From an uncultured Castellaniella sp. (lineage in GTDB: Bacteria; Pseudomonadota; Gammaproteobacteria; Burkholderiales; Burkholderiaceae_B): a stretch of 64,000 nucleotides of DNA. The DNA lies in NCBI RefSeq assembly GCF_937988725.1, contig NZ_CALKHS010000010.1, forward strand, positions 930,001 through 994,000, read 5' to 3'. A program made the translations under genes and the position numbers. This document shows positions 49,337 through 63,009 of the stretch, piece after piece. The first letter of the stretch is position 1. Each line of letters begins with the position of its first letter. The notes below the pieces were generated by a model. It saw only the letters and a program-made list of their open reading frames with translations. It ran no database searches and had not been told where the DNA came from.

Positions 49337-50590
49337 TCAGTCCAAAAAAGGAAATCGAATGTCGGGCGTGCGCCCTGATACCAGATCGGCCAGAACCCTG
49401 CCGGAGCCTGCTCCCATGGTCCAGCCCAGGCTGCCGTGCCCCGTATTCAGATACAGATTGCGGATGCGCGAACGCCCGATCAACGGCACGTTGGAGGGTG
49501 TCGTCGGACGCAGGCCGGACCAGAACTGAACATTATCAAAATCGAGGGCGCTTGGGAACAGGGATCGCGCGTGCTGCGCGAGCTGATTGCAACGGCCCGT
49601 ATCCAGGGCGCGCGAATAGCCGCCGATTTCCGCCGTCCCCGCCACGCGCAGGTGATCGCCCAGTCGCGACGTGACGATCTTGGCCTCCTGGTCGACCAGG
49701 CTGACCACGGGCGCGGCGGCCGGGTCGCGCAGGCGGAACGTGGCGGAATAGCCCTTGGCCGGCCAGACGGGGCAGGATATCCCCAGCGGCGCCAGCAGCA
49801 TCGGACTGAAGCTGCCCAGGGCCACGACGTAGGCGTCGGCATGCAGGGACCGGAAGAAGCCGTCGGGTTCGATCAGTTCGGCCACGGAAATGCGGCCGTC
49901 GACCGGTACCAGGCGGCTGACCCGCGTATTGAAGCGGAAGGCGACGCCGGCGTCCCTCGCGCGTTCGGCCAGCGCCCGCGTGAACAGATGGACGTCGCCG
50001 GATTCGTCGTCCGCCGTGAAGTCCCCGCCCACGATGGGATCGCGCGCCGCCGCCAGCGCGGGTTCGATGCGCAGGACCTCGGCGGCGTCCACGATCCGGC
50101 GGTCCACCCCCAGTTCGCGCATCAGGGCGGCGCTGGCCCGCGCATGCTCGAATTCCCGCGGGTCGCGGTAGAACGCCAGGATGCCGCGTTCCAGGTGATC
50201 GTAGTCGATGCCCAGTTCGGCCCGCAGTTCGCGCAGCGTGGCGCGGCTGTACTGGGCCAGGGCCACCATGGCCCGCAGATTGGCGGCGAACCGCGGGGCG
50301 CGGCATTCGTACAGATAGCGGGCGCACCACAGCCACTGGCGGGGGTCCAGGCGCAGGCTGACGCGCAGCGGCGCGTCAGCCCGGCCGATCCAGCGCAGGA
50401 CTTTCTTCAGGGTATGGACGCTGGCCCAGGGTTCCGCATAGCAGACGGAAATCTGCCCGCCGTTGGCGCGGCTGGTTTCCAGGGCCGCCCCCGCGCGGCG
50501 GTCGATGACTTCGACTTCATGGCCCGCGCGCGCCAGCCACCAGGCGCTGGACACCCCGATGATGCCCGCGCCGAACACCGCGATCTTCAT
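49337..50590 (-). CDS. DadA-like FAD-dependent amino acid oxidase
   Basis: 417 residues. N-terminal Rossmann site for FAD, AVFGAGIIGVSSAWWLARAGHEVEVIDRR, and C-terminal FWSGLRPTTPSNVPLIGRSRIRNLYLNTGHGSLGWTMGAGSG, both close to D-amino acid dehydrogenase DadA (DAO family). The substrate may be a D-amino acid or a secondary amine. Starts in an ATGA overlap with the reductase gene upstream; the binding-protein gene follows. Confidence 0.9.
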   Translation of the reverse strand: MKIAVFGAGIIGVSSAWWLARAGHEVEVIDRRAGAALETSRANGGQISVCYAEPWASVHTLKKVLRWIGRADAPLRVSLRLDPRQWLWCARYLYECRAPRFAANLRAMVALAQYSRATLRELRAELGIDYDHLERGILAFYRDPREFEHARASAALMRELGVDRRIVDAAEVLRIEPALAAARDPIVGGDFTADDESGDVHLFTRALAERARDAGVAFRFNTRVSRLVPVDGRISVAELIEPDGFFRSLHADAYVVALGSFSPMLLAPLGISCPVWPAKGYSATFRLRDPAAAPVVSLVDQEAKIVTSRLGDHLRVAGTAEIGGYSRALDTGRCNQLAQHARSLFPSALDFDNVQFWSGLRPTTPSNVPLIGRSRIRNLYLNTGHGSLGWTMGAGSGRVLADLVSGRTPDIRFPFLD

Positions 50591-51630
50591 GCCTGGACCT
50601 CGGCCCGGTCCGCCTCGGACGTGAACGCGTCGGCGTAGAACAGTTGGGACGGCAAGCCGCACTGGCGCACGAAATCGTGGCGGGCGGCCTCGACCATGGC
50701 CGGAGCGCCGCAGGCATAGACCTGATGGCCGGACAGATCCGGGAAATCGGCCATGACGGCCTGGTGGACCCAGCCGCTGCGGCCGGTCCAGGCGTCTTCG
50801 GGCAGCGCATCCGACACCACCGGCACGAAGCGGAATTCCGGCCGCTGATCCTGCCAGGCCCGCGCCAGGTCGGCCTGGTACAGATCGGCGGGCCGCCGGC
50901 CGCCCCAGTACAGCACGGCCGGGCGCCGGTCGCCGCGCATCAGCATGCCCTCGATCATGGCCTTGATCGGGGCGAAGCCCGTGCCGCTGGCCAGGAAGAG
51001 GATGGGCCGGTCGTCGTCGCGCAGGAAGAACGACCCCAGCGGACCTTCGATGCGCAGGATGTCGCGGACCTTCAAGGGCTCGTCGCCGGCGCCGAAGATC
51101 CGGTCGGTGAACAGCCCCCCCGGCATGTGGCGCACATGCAGCTGGACCCGGTGGTCCTGCGCCTGGGCGCAGGCCATGGAGTAGCTGCGCCGCCGGCCGT
51201 CCTTGAACAGGAACTCCAGGTACTGGCCGGGCTGGAAGCGGAAGGGTTCGGCCGAAGGCAGCTGCAGGGTCAGTTCGACCACGTCGGCCGCCAGCGAGTT
51301 CAAGGCCTGGACGCGCACCGGCATCTTGCGCACGACGATGTCGCCGCTCATGCGGACCTCGTCGGCCTCGATCACCACATCGGAGGAAGGACGCGCCTGG
51401 CACAGCAGCGTATAGCCCTGCGCCCGGTCGGCCGGGTCCAGGATCCGGTCCGGGGCGGGTCCGGCGTCGTAGCTGCCCGACACCACCCGCCCGCGGCAGG
51501 TGGAGCACGTGCCGTTGCGGCAGCTGTAGGGCAGGATCATGCCGGCCGCCAGGGCGGCATCCAGGATGGTCTGTCCGGGCTCGACCGTGAAATCCCGACC
51601 AGCAGGCTGTACCGAGACCTTGAAACTCAT
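50587..51630 (-). CDS. Iron-sulfur flavin reductase (AscD/CDP-6-deoxyglucoseen reductase-like)
   Basis: 347 residues from the ATG at 51630. Plant-type [2Fe-2S] domain (about 1-95) with Cys37, Cys42, Cys45 and Cys77. FAD domain (about 105-200: RFQPGQYLEFLF, RRSYSMACA). NAD domain (about 210-330: LFLASGTGFAPIKAMIEGM, VYACGAPAMVEAARHDF). Such proteins pass electrons from NAD(P)H to an oxygenase, deoxysugar enzyme or other acceptor. No Rieske oxygenase or deoxysugar gene is near; the partner is probably the oxidase gene that follows by overlap. Confidence 0.9.
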   Translation of the reverse strand: MSFKVSVQPAGRDFTVEPGQTILDAALAAGMILPYSCRNGTCSTCRGRVVSGSYDAGPAPDRILDPADRAQGYTLLCQARPSSDVVIEADEVRMSGDIVVRKMPVRVQALNSLAADVVELTLQLPSAEPFRFQPGQYLEFLFKDGRRRSYSMACAQAQDHRVQLHVRHMPGGLFTDRIFGAGDEPLKVRDILRIEGPLGSFFLRDDDRPILFLASGTGFAPIKAMIEGMLMRGDRRPAVLYWGGRRPADLYQADLARAWQDQRPEFRFVPVVSDALPEDAWTGRSGWVHQAVMADFPDLSGHQVYACGAPAMVEAARHDFVRQCGLPSQLFYADAFTSEADRAEVQA

Positions 51631-51749
51631 GACGGATTCCAGAAACGTGGGCAAACCGTCATTTTAGCCCCGCGCGCGCAGGCCAATGGCGGCTCCGACC
51701 CAAGACAGCCCCGTGAAGGGCGCCTCCGGGTCCGCCGCCATCAGGCTCT

Positions 51750-54059
<2,310 letters not shown>

Positions 54060-54068
54060 CGTCATTCC

Positions 54069-56030
<1,962 letters not shown>

Positions 56031-56184
56031 TGTGGTGTCCGTTATTGGCAATCAAAAAGGCCACCATTTTACGAAGATAATGGTATGCTTAGCGACATCG
56101 GGCCCAACGCGCCCCGCTGCGCGACGGCATTTCATCCGGCCCCCTGCCTTCCCTTTCCTAGCATTTGCGCACACTAACCGCACT

Positions 56185-56511
56185 ATGAGCGACTCCATCA
56201 AGCACGTAAGCGATGCGTCCTTCCAGGCCGACGTGCTCCAATCCGAATTGCCTGTCCTGGTCGATTACTGGGCCGAATGGTGCGGCCCCTGCAAAATGGT
56301 GGCCCCGCTGCTCGACGAAGCCGCCGCCAAATATCAGGGCCGCGTCACCATCGCCAAACTGAACGTGGACGAAAACCCCGACAGCGCCGCCAAATACGGC
56401 ATTCGCGGCATTCCCACCCTGATGCTGTTCAAGGACGGCAAGATCGCCACCACGAAGGTCGGCGCCCTGTCCCGCGCCCAGCTTCAGGCTTTCCTCGACG
56501 AATCTCTCTGA
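56185..56511 (+). CDS. trxA: Thioredoxin
   Basis: 108 residues. Active-site WCGPC at residues 32-36, conserved cis-proline in GIRGIPTLMLF and the typical length make this thioredoxin 1. It reduces cytoplasmic disulfides. It is followed by rho in the order seen in many proteobacteria. A 154-bp divergent region lies between it and parE. Confidence 0.97.
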   Translation: MSDSIKHVSDASFQADVLQSELPVLVDYWAEWCGPCKMVAPLLDEAAAKYQGRVTIAKLNVDENPDSAAKYGIRGIPTLMLFKDGKIATTKVGALSRAQLQAFLDESL

Positions 56512-56596
56512 TTCCTTTCCGTCATCCACAGTGACGTGCGCAGGGCCCGCCCGGGCCCGCGCATGATCCACCGATTCCTTCTTCTCTCCCTTTCCC

Positions 56597-57853
56597 ATGC
56601 ACCTGAACGAACTCAAAGCGCTGCACGTGTCGCAGCTGCTGGAAATGGCTGCCGAACTCGACATCGACAACGCCAACCGGCTGCGCAAGCAGGAACTGAT
56701 GTTTGCCATCATGAAACGGCGCGCCAAGCAGGGCGAACAGATCTTCGGCGACGGGGTCCTGGAAGTCCTGCCCGACGGGTTCGGCTTTCTGCGTTCGCCC
56801 GACACGTCCTACCTGGCCAGCACCGACGACATCTACATCTCGCCGTCGCAGATCCGCCGCTTCAACCTGCATACGGGCGATTCGATCGAAGGCGAGGTCC
56901 GCGTCCCGAAGGACGGCGAACGCTACTTCGCGCTGGTCAAGGTCGACAAGGTCAACGACGTCGCGCCGGAAGCCATCAAGCACCGGATCATGTTCGAGAA
57001 CCTGACGCCGCTGCACCCCGACGAGCCGATGGTGCTGGAACGCGACATCAAGAGCAAGGAAAACATCACCGGGCGCATCCTGGACATCTTCGCGCCGATC
57101 GGCAAGGGCCAGCGCGCGCTGGTCGTCGCCAGCCCGAAGTCCGGCAAGACCGTGATCATGCAGCACATCGCGCATGCCATCACCACCAACTATCCCGACG
57201 CCGTCATGATCGTGCTGCTGGTCGACGAGCGCCCTGAAGAAGTCACGGAAATGCAGCGCACCGTGCGCGGCGAAGTCGTGGCCTCGACCTTCGACGAGCC
57301 CGCCACCCGCCACGTGCAGGTCGCCGAGATGGTGATCGAAAAGGCCAAGCGCCTGGTCGAACTGAAAAAGGACGTGGTGATCCTGCTGGACTCCATCACC
57401 CGCCTGGCGCGCGCCTACAACACGGTGGTGCCGGCTTCCGGCAAGGTCCTGACCGGCGGCGTGGACGCCAACGCCCTGCAGCGCCCGAAGCGCTTTTTCG
57501 GCGCCGCCCGCAACCTGGAAGAAGGCGGCTCGCTCACCATCATCGGCACGGCCCTGATCGAGACCGGCAGCCGCATGGACGAAGTCATTTACGAAGAATT
57601 CAAGGGCACCGGGAATTCCGAAGTGCACCTGGAACGGCGATTGGCCGAAAAGCGCATCTATCCGGCCATCAATCTGAACAAATCCGGCACGCGTCGCGAA
57701 GAGCTCCTGATCAAGCCCGAACTTTTACAAAAGGTCTGGGTCTTGCGCAAATTCATCCATGACATGGATGAGATCGATGCCATGGAATTCATCCTGGACA
57801 AAATCCGGGCCACCAAAAACAACGCCGAATTTTTTGACATGATGAAGAAATAA
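56597..57853 (+). CDS. rho: Transcription termination factor Rho
   Basis: 418 residues. N-terminal domain MHLNELKALHVSQLLEMAAEL, then the RNA-binding primary site GFGFLRSPDTSYLASTDDIYISPSQIRRFNLHTGD. Walker A ASPKSGKTV, Walker B IVLLVDERPEEVTEM, and the Q/R loop region LDSITRLARAYN. A hexameric RNA helicase that ends many transcripts. It follows trxA. Confidence 0.98.
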   Translation: MHLNELKALHVSQLLEMAAELDIDNANRLRKQELMFAIMKRRAKQGEQIFGDGVLEVLPDGFGFLRSPDTSYLASTDDIYISPSQIRRFNLHTGDSIEGEVRVPKDGERYFALVKVDKVNDVAPEAIKHRIMFENLTPLHPDEPMVLERDIKSKENITGRILDIFAPIGKGQRALVVASPKSGKTVIMQHIAHAITTNYPDAVMIVLLVDERPEEVTEMQRTVRGEVVASTFDEPATRHVQVAEMVIEKAKRLVELKKDVVILLDSITRLARAYNTVVPASGKVLTGGVDANALQRPKRFFGAARNLEEGGSLTIIGTALIETGSRMDEVIYEEFKGTGNSEVHLERRLAEKRIYPAINLNKSGTRREELLIKPELLQKVWVLRKFIHDMDEIDAMEFILDKIRATKNNAEFFDMMKK

Positions 57854-57866
57854 GCGAGCACCTTAC

Positions 57867-59207
57867 ATGAGTCTTCCTTCCGTCGATCAATTTCTATCCC
57901 AGCTGCAGGCACGCGACCCTCATCAACCTGAATTCATGCAGGCCGTCAAAGAAGTCATGCACAGCCTGTGGCCCTTCATCCAGCAAAACCCGCGCTACGC
58001 CAGCCAGGCGCTGCTCGAACGCATCGTCGAACCCGAGCGCGCCCTGCAGTTCCGGATCTGCTGGATGGACGACACCGGCCGCACCCGCGTCAACCGCGGC
58101 TTCCGGATCCAGCACAGCTCAGCCATCGGCCCCTATAAAGGCGGCATGCGCTTCCACCCCTCGGTGAACCTGTCGATCCTGAAATTCCTGGCCTTCGAGC
58201 AGACCTTCAAGAACGCCCTGACCACCCTGCCCATGGGCAGCGGCAAAGGCGGTTCCGACTTCGACCCCAAGGGCAAGTCCGACGCCGAAGTCATGCGCTT
58301 CTGCCAGGCCCTGATGATCGAACTCTATCGCCACCTGGGTCCGGACACCGACGTGCCCGCCGGCGACATCGGCGTGGGCGCCCGCGAAGTCGGCTTCATG
58401 GCCGGCATGATGAAAAAGCTGTCCAACCAGAGCGGCTGCGTCTTCACCGGCAAGAACCCGACCTTCGGCGGCAGCCTGATCCGCCCCGAAGCCACCGGCT
58501 ACGGCACGGTCTATTTCGCGGAAGAAATGCTCAAGCACGCCGGCCAGTCCCTGGAAGGCTACACGGTCTCGGTCTCGGGCTCGGGCAACGTCGCCCAGTA
58601 CGCCATCGAGAAATGCATGCAGCTGGGCGCCCGCGTGGTCACGGTCTCCGATTCGCGCGGCTGCATCGTCGACCCGGCCGGCTTCACCCCCGAAAAACTG
58701 GCCGCCCTGAGCAAGCTGAAGAACGAGACGCGCGGCTGCATCGAGGAATACGCCAAGGAATTCGGCCTGACCTTCGAAGCCGGCAAGCGGCCCTGGCACG
58801 TGCCGGTGGACGTGGCCCTGCCCTGCGCCACCCAGAACGAACTGGAGATCGAAGACGCCCGCACCCTGATCGCCAACGGCGTGCGCTGCGTGGCCGAAGG
58901 CGCCAACATGCCTTCCAGCATCGAAGCCATCGAGGCCTTCATCTCGGCCGGCGTCCTGTACGCGCCGGGCAAGGCCAGCAATGCCGGCGGCGTGGCGGTC
59001 TCGGGCCTGGAAATGAGCCAGAACGCCCAGCGGCTGCACTGGACGCGCGACGAGGTCGATGCCAAGCTGCATGCCATCATGCGCGACATCCACCAGAACT
59101 GCGTGCGCTACGGCAGCCACGACGGCAAGGTCAACTACCTGAACGGCGCCAACATCGCCGGCTTCGTCAAGGTCGCCGACGCCATGCTGGCCCAAGGGGT
59201 GTACTGA
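57867..59207 (+). CDS. gdhA: NADP-type glutamate dehydrogenase
   Basis: 446 residues, the size of the hexameric small-subunit enzyme. Signature LPMGSGKGGSDFDPKGKSDAEVMRFCQ contains the catalytic Lys. The NAD(P)-binding Rossmann region starts VSVSGSGNVAQYAIEKCMQLGARVVTVSDSRG; the Ser after the second beta strand fits NADP preference. It fixes ammonia into glutamate. It starts 13 nt after rho and ends before a bidirectional terminator. Confidence 0.96.
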   Translation: MSLPSVDQFLSQLQARDPHQPEFMQAVKEVMHSLWPFIQQNPRYASQALLERIVEPERALQFRICWMDDTGRTRVNRGFRIQHSSAIGPYKGGMRFHPSVNLSILKFLAFEQTFKNALTTLPMGSGKGGSDFDPKGKSDAEVMRFCQALMIELYRHLGPDTDVPAGDIGVGAREVGFMAGMMKKLSNQSGCVFTGKNPTFGGSLIRPEATGYGTVYFAEEMLKHAGQSLEGYTVSVSGSGNVAQYAIEKCMQLGARVVTVSDSRGCIVDPAGFTPEKLAALSKLKNETRGCIEEYAKEFGLTFEAGKRPWHVPVDVALPCATQNELEIEDARTLIANGVRCVAEGANMPSSIEAIEAFISAGVLYAPGKASNAGGVAVSGLEMSQNAQRLHWTRDEVDAKLHAIMRDIHQNCVRYGSHDGKVNYLNGANIAGFVKVADAMLAQGVY

Positions 59208-59240
59208 CATGCGCCACCCGCAGATGTTGCCGCATCCGTG

Positions 59241-59266
59241 AAAAAAGCTCCTTCGGGAGCTTTTTT
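59241..59266. terminator. Bidirectional terminator between gdhA and yhdP
   Basis: AAAAAAGCTCC-TTCG-GGAGCTTTTTT is symmetric, so it ends both the gdhA transcript and the convergent yhdP transcript. Confidence 0.92.
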
Positions 59267-59305
59267 CATGCGCGGGCCGCGAACGCGCCGCCCCGTCCCG
59301 GCATC

Positions 59306-62300
59306 CTAGCGCCCGGCGCCGGGCCCCGTCTGCGGCGACTCGCGTCCCGCCTGGGCCGCCCCGCTCACGGGAATCTCCTTGACCTTGGGCTCGTCCCAGG
59401 TCCCCGTGACCTGATAGCGCACCGTCATGGCCCTGGCCAGCGGCGTCTTCAGCAGCCACTGGGTGACGAAGGCGCCCAGCCCGATCAGGGGATTGACGGC
59501 GATGCCGGCCGCCAGGGCGGCGCCGCTGACGTCCAGGTTGGGCACCATGACCGCCTGCAGGTCCAGGGTCTCGTCCAGGATGTTGGTGCTGCCTTCCAGC
59601 AGGATCGTGCCCACGGAGCCGATGACCTTGTAGTCGCGGGCCTGCACGACCCCCTGATCCAGGGTCAGGGACCCGCGCAGCTGGTCGAACGGAAAGCCGT
59701 CCTTGGGCAGGCCCACCAGGCCCTGTTCCAGGCGGTTGAGGCGCGTGATCGACTGCAGCGACAGGAATTCCAGCAGCTTGGCCGTATGCGAACCGATCTT
59801 CAGGAAACGCCCCTTGTCCAGCTGGATCTGCAGGCTGCCCCGCAGATCGGCCTTGTCGTGGCGCCAGGGCAGATTGCGCCAGGTGAAGTCCCCCTTCAGC
59901 GTGCCCTGGCCGCCCGACAGCACGCCCGGCCAGCCCGCCCGGGACAGCCAGGCCCCCATATCCTTGGCCGCGACGGTCGCCTTCAGGCTGAGCCCCCGGT
60001 CCGGACCGCGCAGGCGCCAGGTGCCGCTGCCCTGCAGCCGAGCATCCTCGTCGCCCATGCGCAGATGGTTCAACTGCCAGACGTGGCGCGTGCTGTCGCG
60101 CACGCCTTCCAGCGACAGGGCGCCCATGGACCGGCCATACAGGCGCAGATCATCGGCCTGCAGGATCAGGCCGGGAATTTCCAGATCGTCGTCGAACCGG
60201 GCGTCCTCGTCCGGCTCGGCGTCGGGCAACAGGGACTGCGTGTCCCGGGCATCGTCGCCCAGGCTGAGACGGGAGAAACGCCCGGACATCGGGCCCTGCA
60301 CCCGGCCGTCCAGTTCCCGCCACTTCAAGGTGCCGGTCGTCTGCCGTGAGCGCAGGTTCAGGGACCAGCGCTCGTCGGGGGTGCGCGTCACGCGCAGCAC
60401 GGCCTGGTCCAGGCGCGTGGCCTGCATCCTCAGCTGGTCCGCCTGCACGCTGAGCAGGGACAGGTCCGGCCACAAGGGCCGCCGGGCCGCCGACCGGGAC
60501 TCGGTCTCATGGCCGCGCCGGGGGATGGAAAATTCATCCACGATCCGGTTCCAGCGATCCAGGTCGAGCAGGGGGTAGCGCAGCGCCAGCCGCAGGCCGG
60601 GCCCCCCGTCGTCCGCCGCCTGGCCCAGCCCGACCAGCGCCTGTTCGAAATACGGGCCCTGGCGCGCGCGCCGCACATGCCGCAATTTCACCGTGACCAG
60701 ATCGCCCAGGCGCGCGTCCAGCACGTCGGCCTGCGCATCCGCGTCCGTCCAGCGCACATTCAGGGTTCTCGGTTGTTCGGCCGGCTTGGCCAGCGGCGCC
60801 GGAAAGTCCAGGGCCAGGCCGCGCGTATCCGAATTCAGGGTGAACTCATAGGCGTGGCCCTGGCGCGCCAGCCGCGCCTGGTAATTCAAGGCGCCCGACA
60901 GGCGGTCCATGCCCGGGACGCCGACGAAGGCCGCCAGCGCCTTGGCCGTCAGGCGGCCCTGGAAGGACAGGCCGGCCGCCTGCTTGCCGCCCAGCGCGCC
61001 CTGCACCTGCACCGCGCCCCCCAGCACCTGGGCGGACAGCGGCTGGGCCAGCCGCACGCCCTGTTCGCTGAAGAACAGGCTGCCGTCCATGGCCTCGAAG
61101 GCCGGCGCCTGCGGCAGGAAGCGCAGCCGGCCTTGCTGCAGGTCGATGCGGCCCTGCACCTGGCTGTCCTCGGCATTCAGGAGCGGAATGGTCAGGGACA
61201 GCGGCACCCGCCAATCCCCGCCCGCCGTCGCCTCGTCGAAGACCCCGTCCAGCAGATGGGCCAGGGGCGACTGGCGGATCAAGGCCATATAGGCGTCGCC
61301 ATCGGCCGCGCTGTGGCCCGACACCTGCAAGGTGGCGTCATGTTCCAGATCGGGGATCCTGGCCCGCAAGCCGTTCAGGCGGATCACCTGCCCCTGGACC
61401 GGCTCCATGCGGGCCGCCGACGCCGTCAGGCGCAGATCCATGCGATGCAGATCGGCCGTCCCGTCCAGGTCCTGCAGCAGGGGCCAGGACTGCGCCTTGG
61501 ACGCATCCGGCACGAATTCGATCCGGGCATCCCGGAAATCCCCCCGCACCTGGAAGTCGCCCGCCTGCGGCTGAACGCCGAAGGGAAATTCGGCCAGATC
61601 CCCGCGCAGGAGCCAATGGCCATTGAAGAGCGTGCCCGCCTGCAGGCCCTTGGCCAGCCATTCCCGGGCATCGGCATTGACTTCACGGGGCAGGTAGCGA
61701 TGGATGGCGTCCAGGCGGGCGCGGGAGATCGTGCCCTGGAAATCGGCATTCCCCGCCGGGCCGCCGCCATCCCAGCGGCCTTCACCCTGCAGGTCGATGT
61801 CGGCATTGCGCCAGTCCAGCCGCTGCAGCTGCACCGACCATTGCGCCGCATGCGCCACGCGGCCGCGCGCCGCCACCGTGCCGAACGCCAGCGGCGCGTC
61901 GAACCATTGAGGCTGAGCCAGACGGACGTCCCGGGTGCGCAGATCGAATGCCAGGCCTTGCGGGGCGGCGTCGCCCTGAGCCAGGGCCTGCCATTGATCC
62001 ACTCCGCCCTGCATCCAGAGTTCGGCCCGCGGCACCTGCACGCTGTCGGAGGCCGAGGCCGTCCACAGAACGGACTGCAGTCCCAGCAAGGCGGTCAGTT
62101 CCGGGACCCGCGGCCCCGGCCGGGCCCAGAACTGCGCATCCAGCCGCCCCTGTTCCAGAGCGGCCGGCAGCTCGATCCAGGGCCGCCAATCCTGGGCCCC
62201 GGCCCCATCAAGCTGCAGCCAGCCCCGCCAGTCCAGCATCTTCTGCCGTCCCTCCAGCGGCTGGACGTTCGCCACCAGGCGGCCATCCAGGCGGGCATCG

Positions 62301-62938
62301 CCCGCCATCGGCGCCCGCGCCGACAAGGACAGCCCCCACTCGTCGATCCCCTGGCGGCGCAAGACCGCCTGGACGTCGCGCAGGATCAGTTCGGGAGCCC
62401 CACGCCGCTGGTCATGCCAGCGCAGCGTGGCATCCTGGAAGGCGATCAGAGGCTGGTTCAGCACCCATTGCAGCCAGGCGGGCATCGAGACCGAATCCGC
62501 CTGCCGATCCAGCGTCACCGTCTGGCCCAGCAGGCTGAACTGCCCGTCGGGCAGGCGGGTCAGGCCCAGATCCATGCCCCGCACCCGCAGGCGCAACACC
62601 CCCTGGCGGCCCGGCAGCAATGCCGCCCAGTTCAGGCCGGCCCGGACGCTGGGCGCCGTCAGCAGCGCGCGCCCCTGCGCATCGATCACCCGCACCTGGC
62701 GGAGATCGAACTGCGGGTTCCAGCCCCGCCAGGACACCTGGATGGCACCCAGCGACACCTGCGCCCCGAGCGTCTGCGACAACTGGGCGGCAATCTGCGG
62801 CCGCCAATCGTCCAGGCGGGGCAGGATCAGGTAGCGCCCCGCCAGCAGCGCGATCCCCAGCCCGAAGTACAGGCAGAGCAACACCGCGAGAACGCGCCGT
62901 GACCAGACAGAGGAAAGCTTCAATATGAATTGGCGCAT
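59306..62938 (-). CDS. yhdP: YhdP-like AsmA-superfamily envelope protein
   Basis: 1210 residues. One N-terminal membrane helix (about 15-35, VLAVLLCLYFGLGIALLAGRY). Then a long region of beta strands typical of the DUF3971/AsmA2 repeat group, ending with LDLQAVMVPNLDVSGAALAAGIAVNPLIGLGAFVTQWLLKTPLARAMTVRYQVTGTWDEPKV, the C-terminal AsmA-like motif. YhdP, TamB and YdbH move phospholipid across the periplasm to the outer membrane. It is divergent from glnE with 71 nt between. Confidence 0.93.
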   Translation of the reverse strand: MRQFILKLSSVWSRRVLAVLLCLYFGLGIALLAGRYLILPRLDDWRPQIAAQLSQTLGAQVSLGAIQVSWRGWNPQFDLRQVRVIDAQGRALLTAPSVRAGLNWAALLPGRQGVLRLRVRGMDLGLTRLPDGQFSLLGQTVTLDRQADSVSMPAWLQWVLNQPLIAFQDATLRWHDQRRGAPELILRDVQAVLRRQGIDEWGLSLSARAPMAGDARLDGRLVANVQPLEGRQKMLDWRGWLQLDGAGAQDWRPWIELPAALEQGRLDAQFWARPGPRVPELTALLGLQSVLWTASASDSVQVPRAELWMQGGVDQWQALAQGDAAPQGLAFDLRTRDVRLAQPQWFDAPLAFGTVAARGRVAHAAQWSVQLQRLDWRNADIDLQGEGRWDGGGPAGNADFQGTISRARLDAIHRYLPREVNADAREWLAKGLQAGTLFNGHWLLRGDLAEFPFGVQPQAGDFQVRGDFRDARIEFVPDASKAQSWPLLQDLDGTADLHRMDLRLTASAARMEPVQGQVIRLNGLRARIPDLEHDATLQVSGHSAADGDAYMALIRQSPLAHLLDGVFDEATAGGDWRVPLSLTIPLLNAEDSQVQGRIDLQQGRLRFLPQAPAFEAMDGSLFFSEQGVRLAQPLSAQVLGGAVQVQGALGGKQAAGLSFQGRLTAKALAAFVGVPGMDRLSGALNYQARLARQGHAYEFTLNSDTRGLALDFPAPLAKPAEQPRTLNVRWTDADAQADVLDARLGDLVTVKLRHVRRARQGPYFEQALVGLGQAADDGGPGLRLALRYPLLDLDRWNRIVDEFSIPRRGHETESRSAARRPLWPDLSLLSVQADQLRMQATRLDQAVLRVTRTPDERWSLNLRSRQTTGTLKWRELDGRVQGPMSGRFSRLSLGDDARDTQSLLPDAEPDEDARFDDDLEIPGLILQADDLRLYGRSMGALSLEGVRDSTRHVWQLNHLRMGDEDARLQGSGTWRLRGPDRGLSLKATVAAKDMGAWLSRAGWPGVLSGGQGTLKGDFTWRNLPWRHDKADLRGSLQIQLDKGRFLKIGSHTAKLLEFLSLQSITRLNRLEQGLVGLPKDGFPFDQLRGSLTLDQGVVQARDYKVIGSVGTILLEGSTNILDETLDLQAVMVPNLDVSGAALAAGIAVNPLIGLGAFVTQWLLKTPLARAMTVRYQVTGTWDEPKVKEIPVSGAAQAGRESPQTGPGAGR

Positions 62939-63009
62939 GCCGGGTTTTGCAGTATGTTAAAGCCCCCTGCCAGCCCGGCTGCACCGGGCCCAGTTTCACC
63001 GAACCGCCG

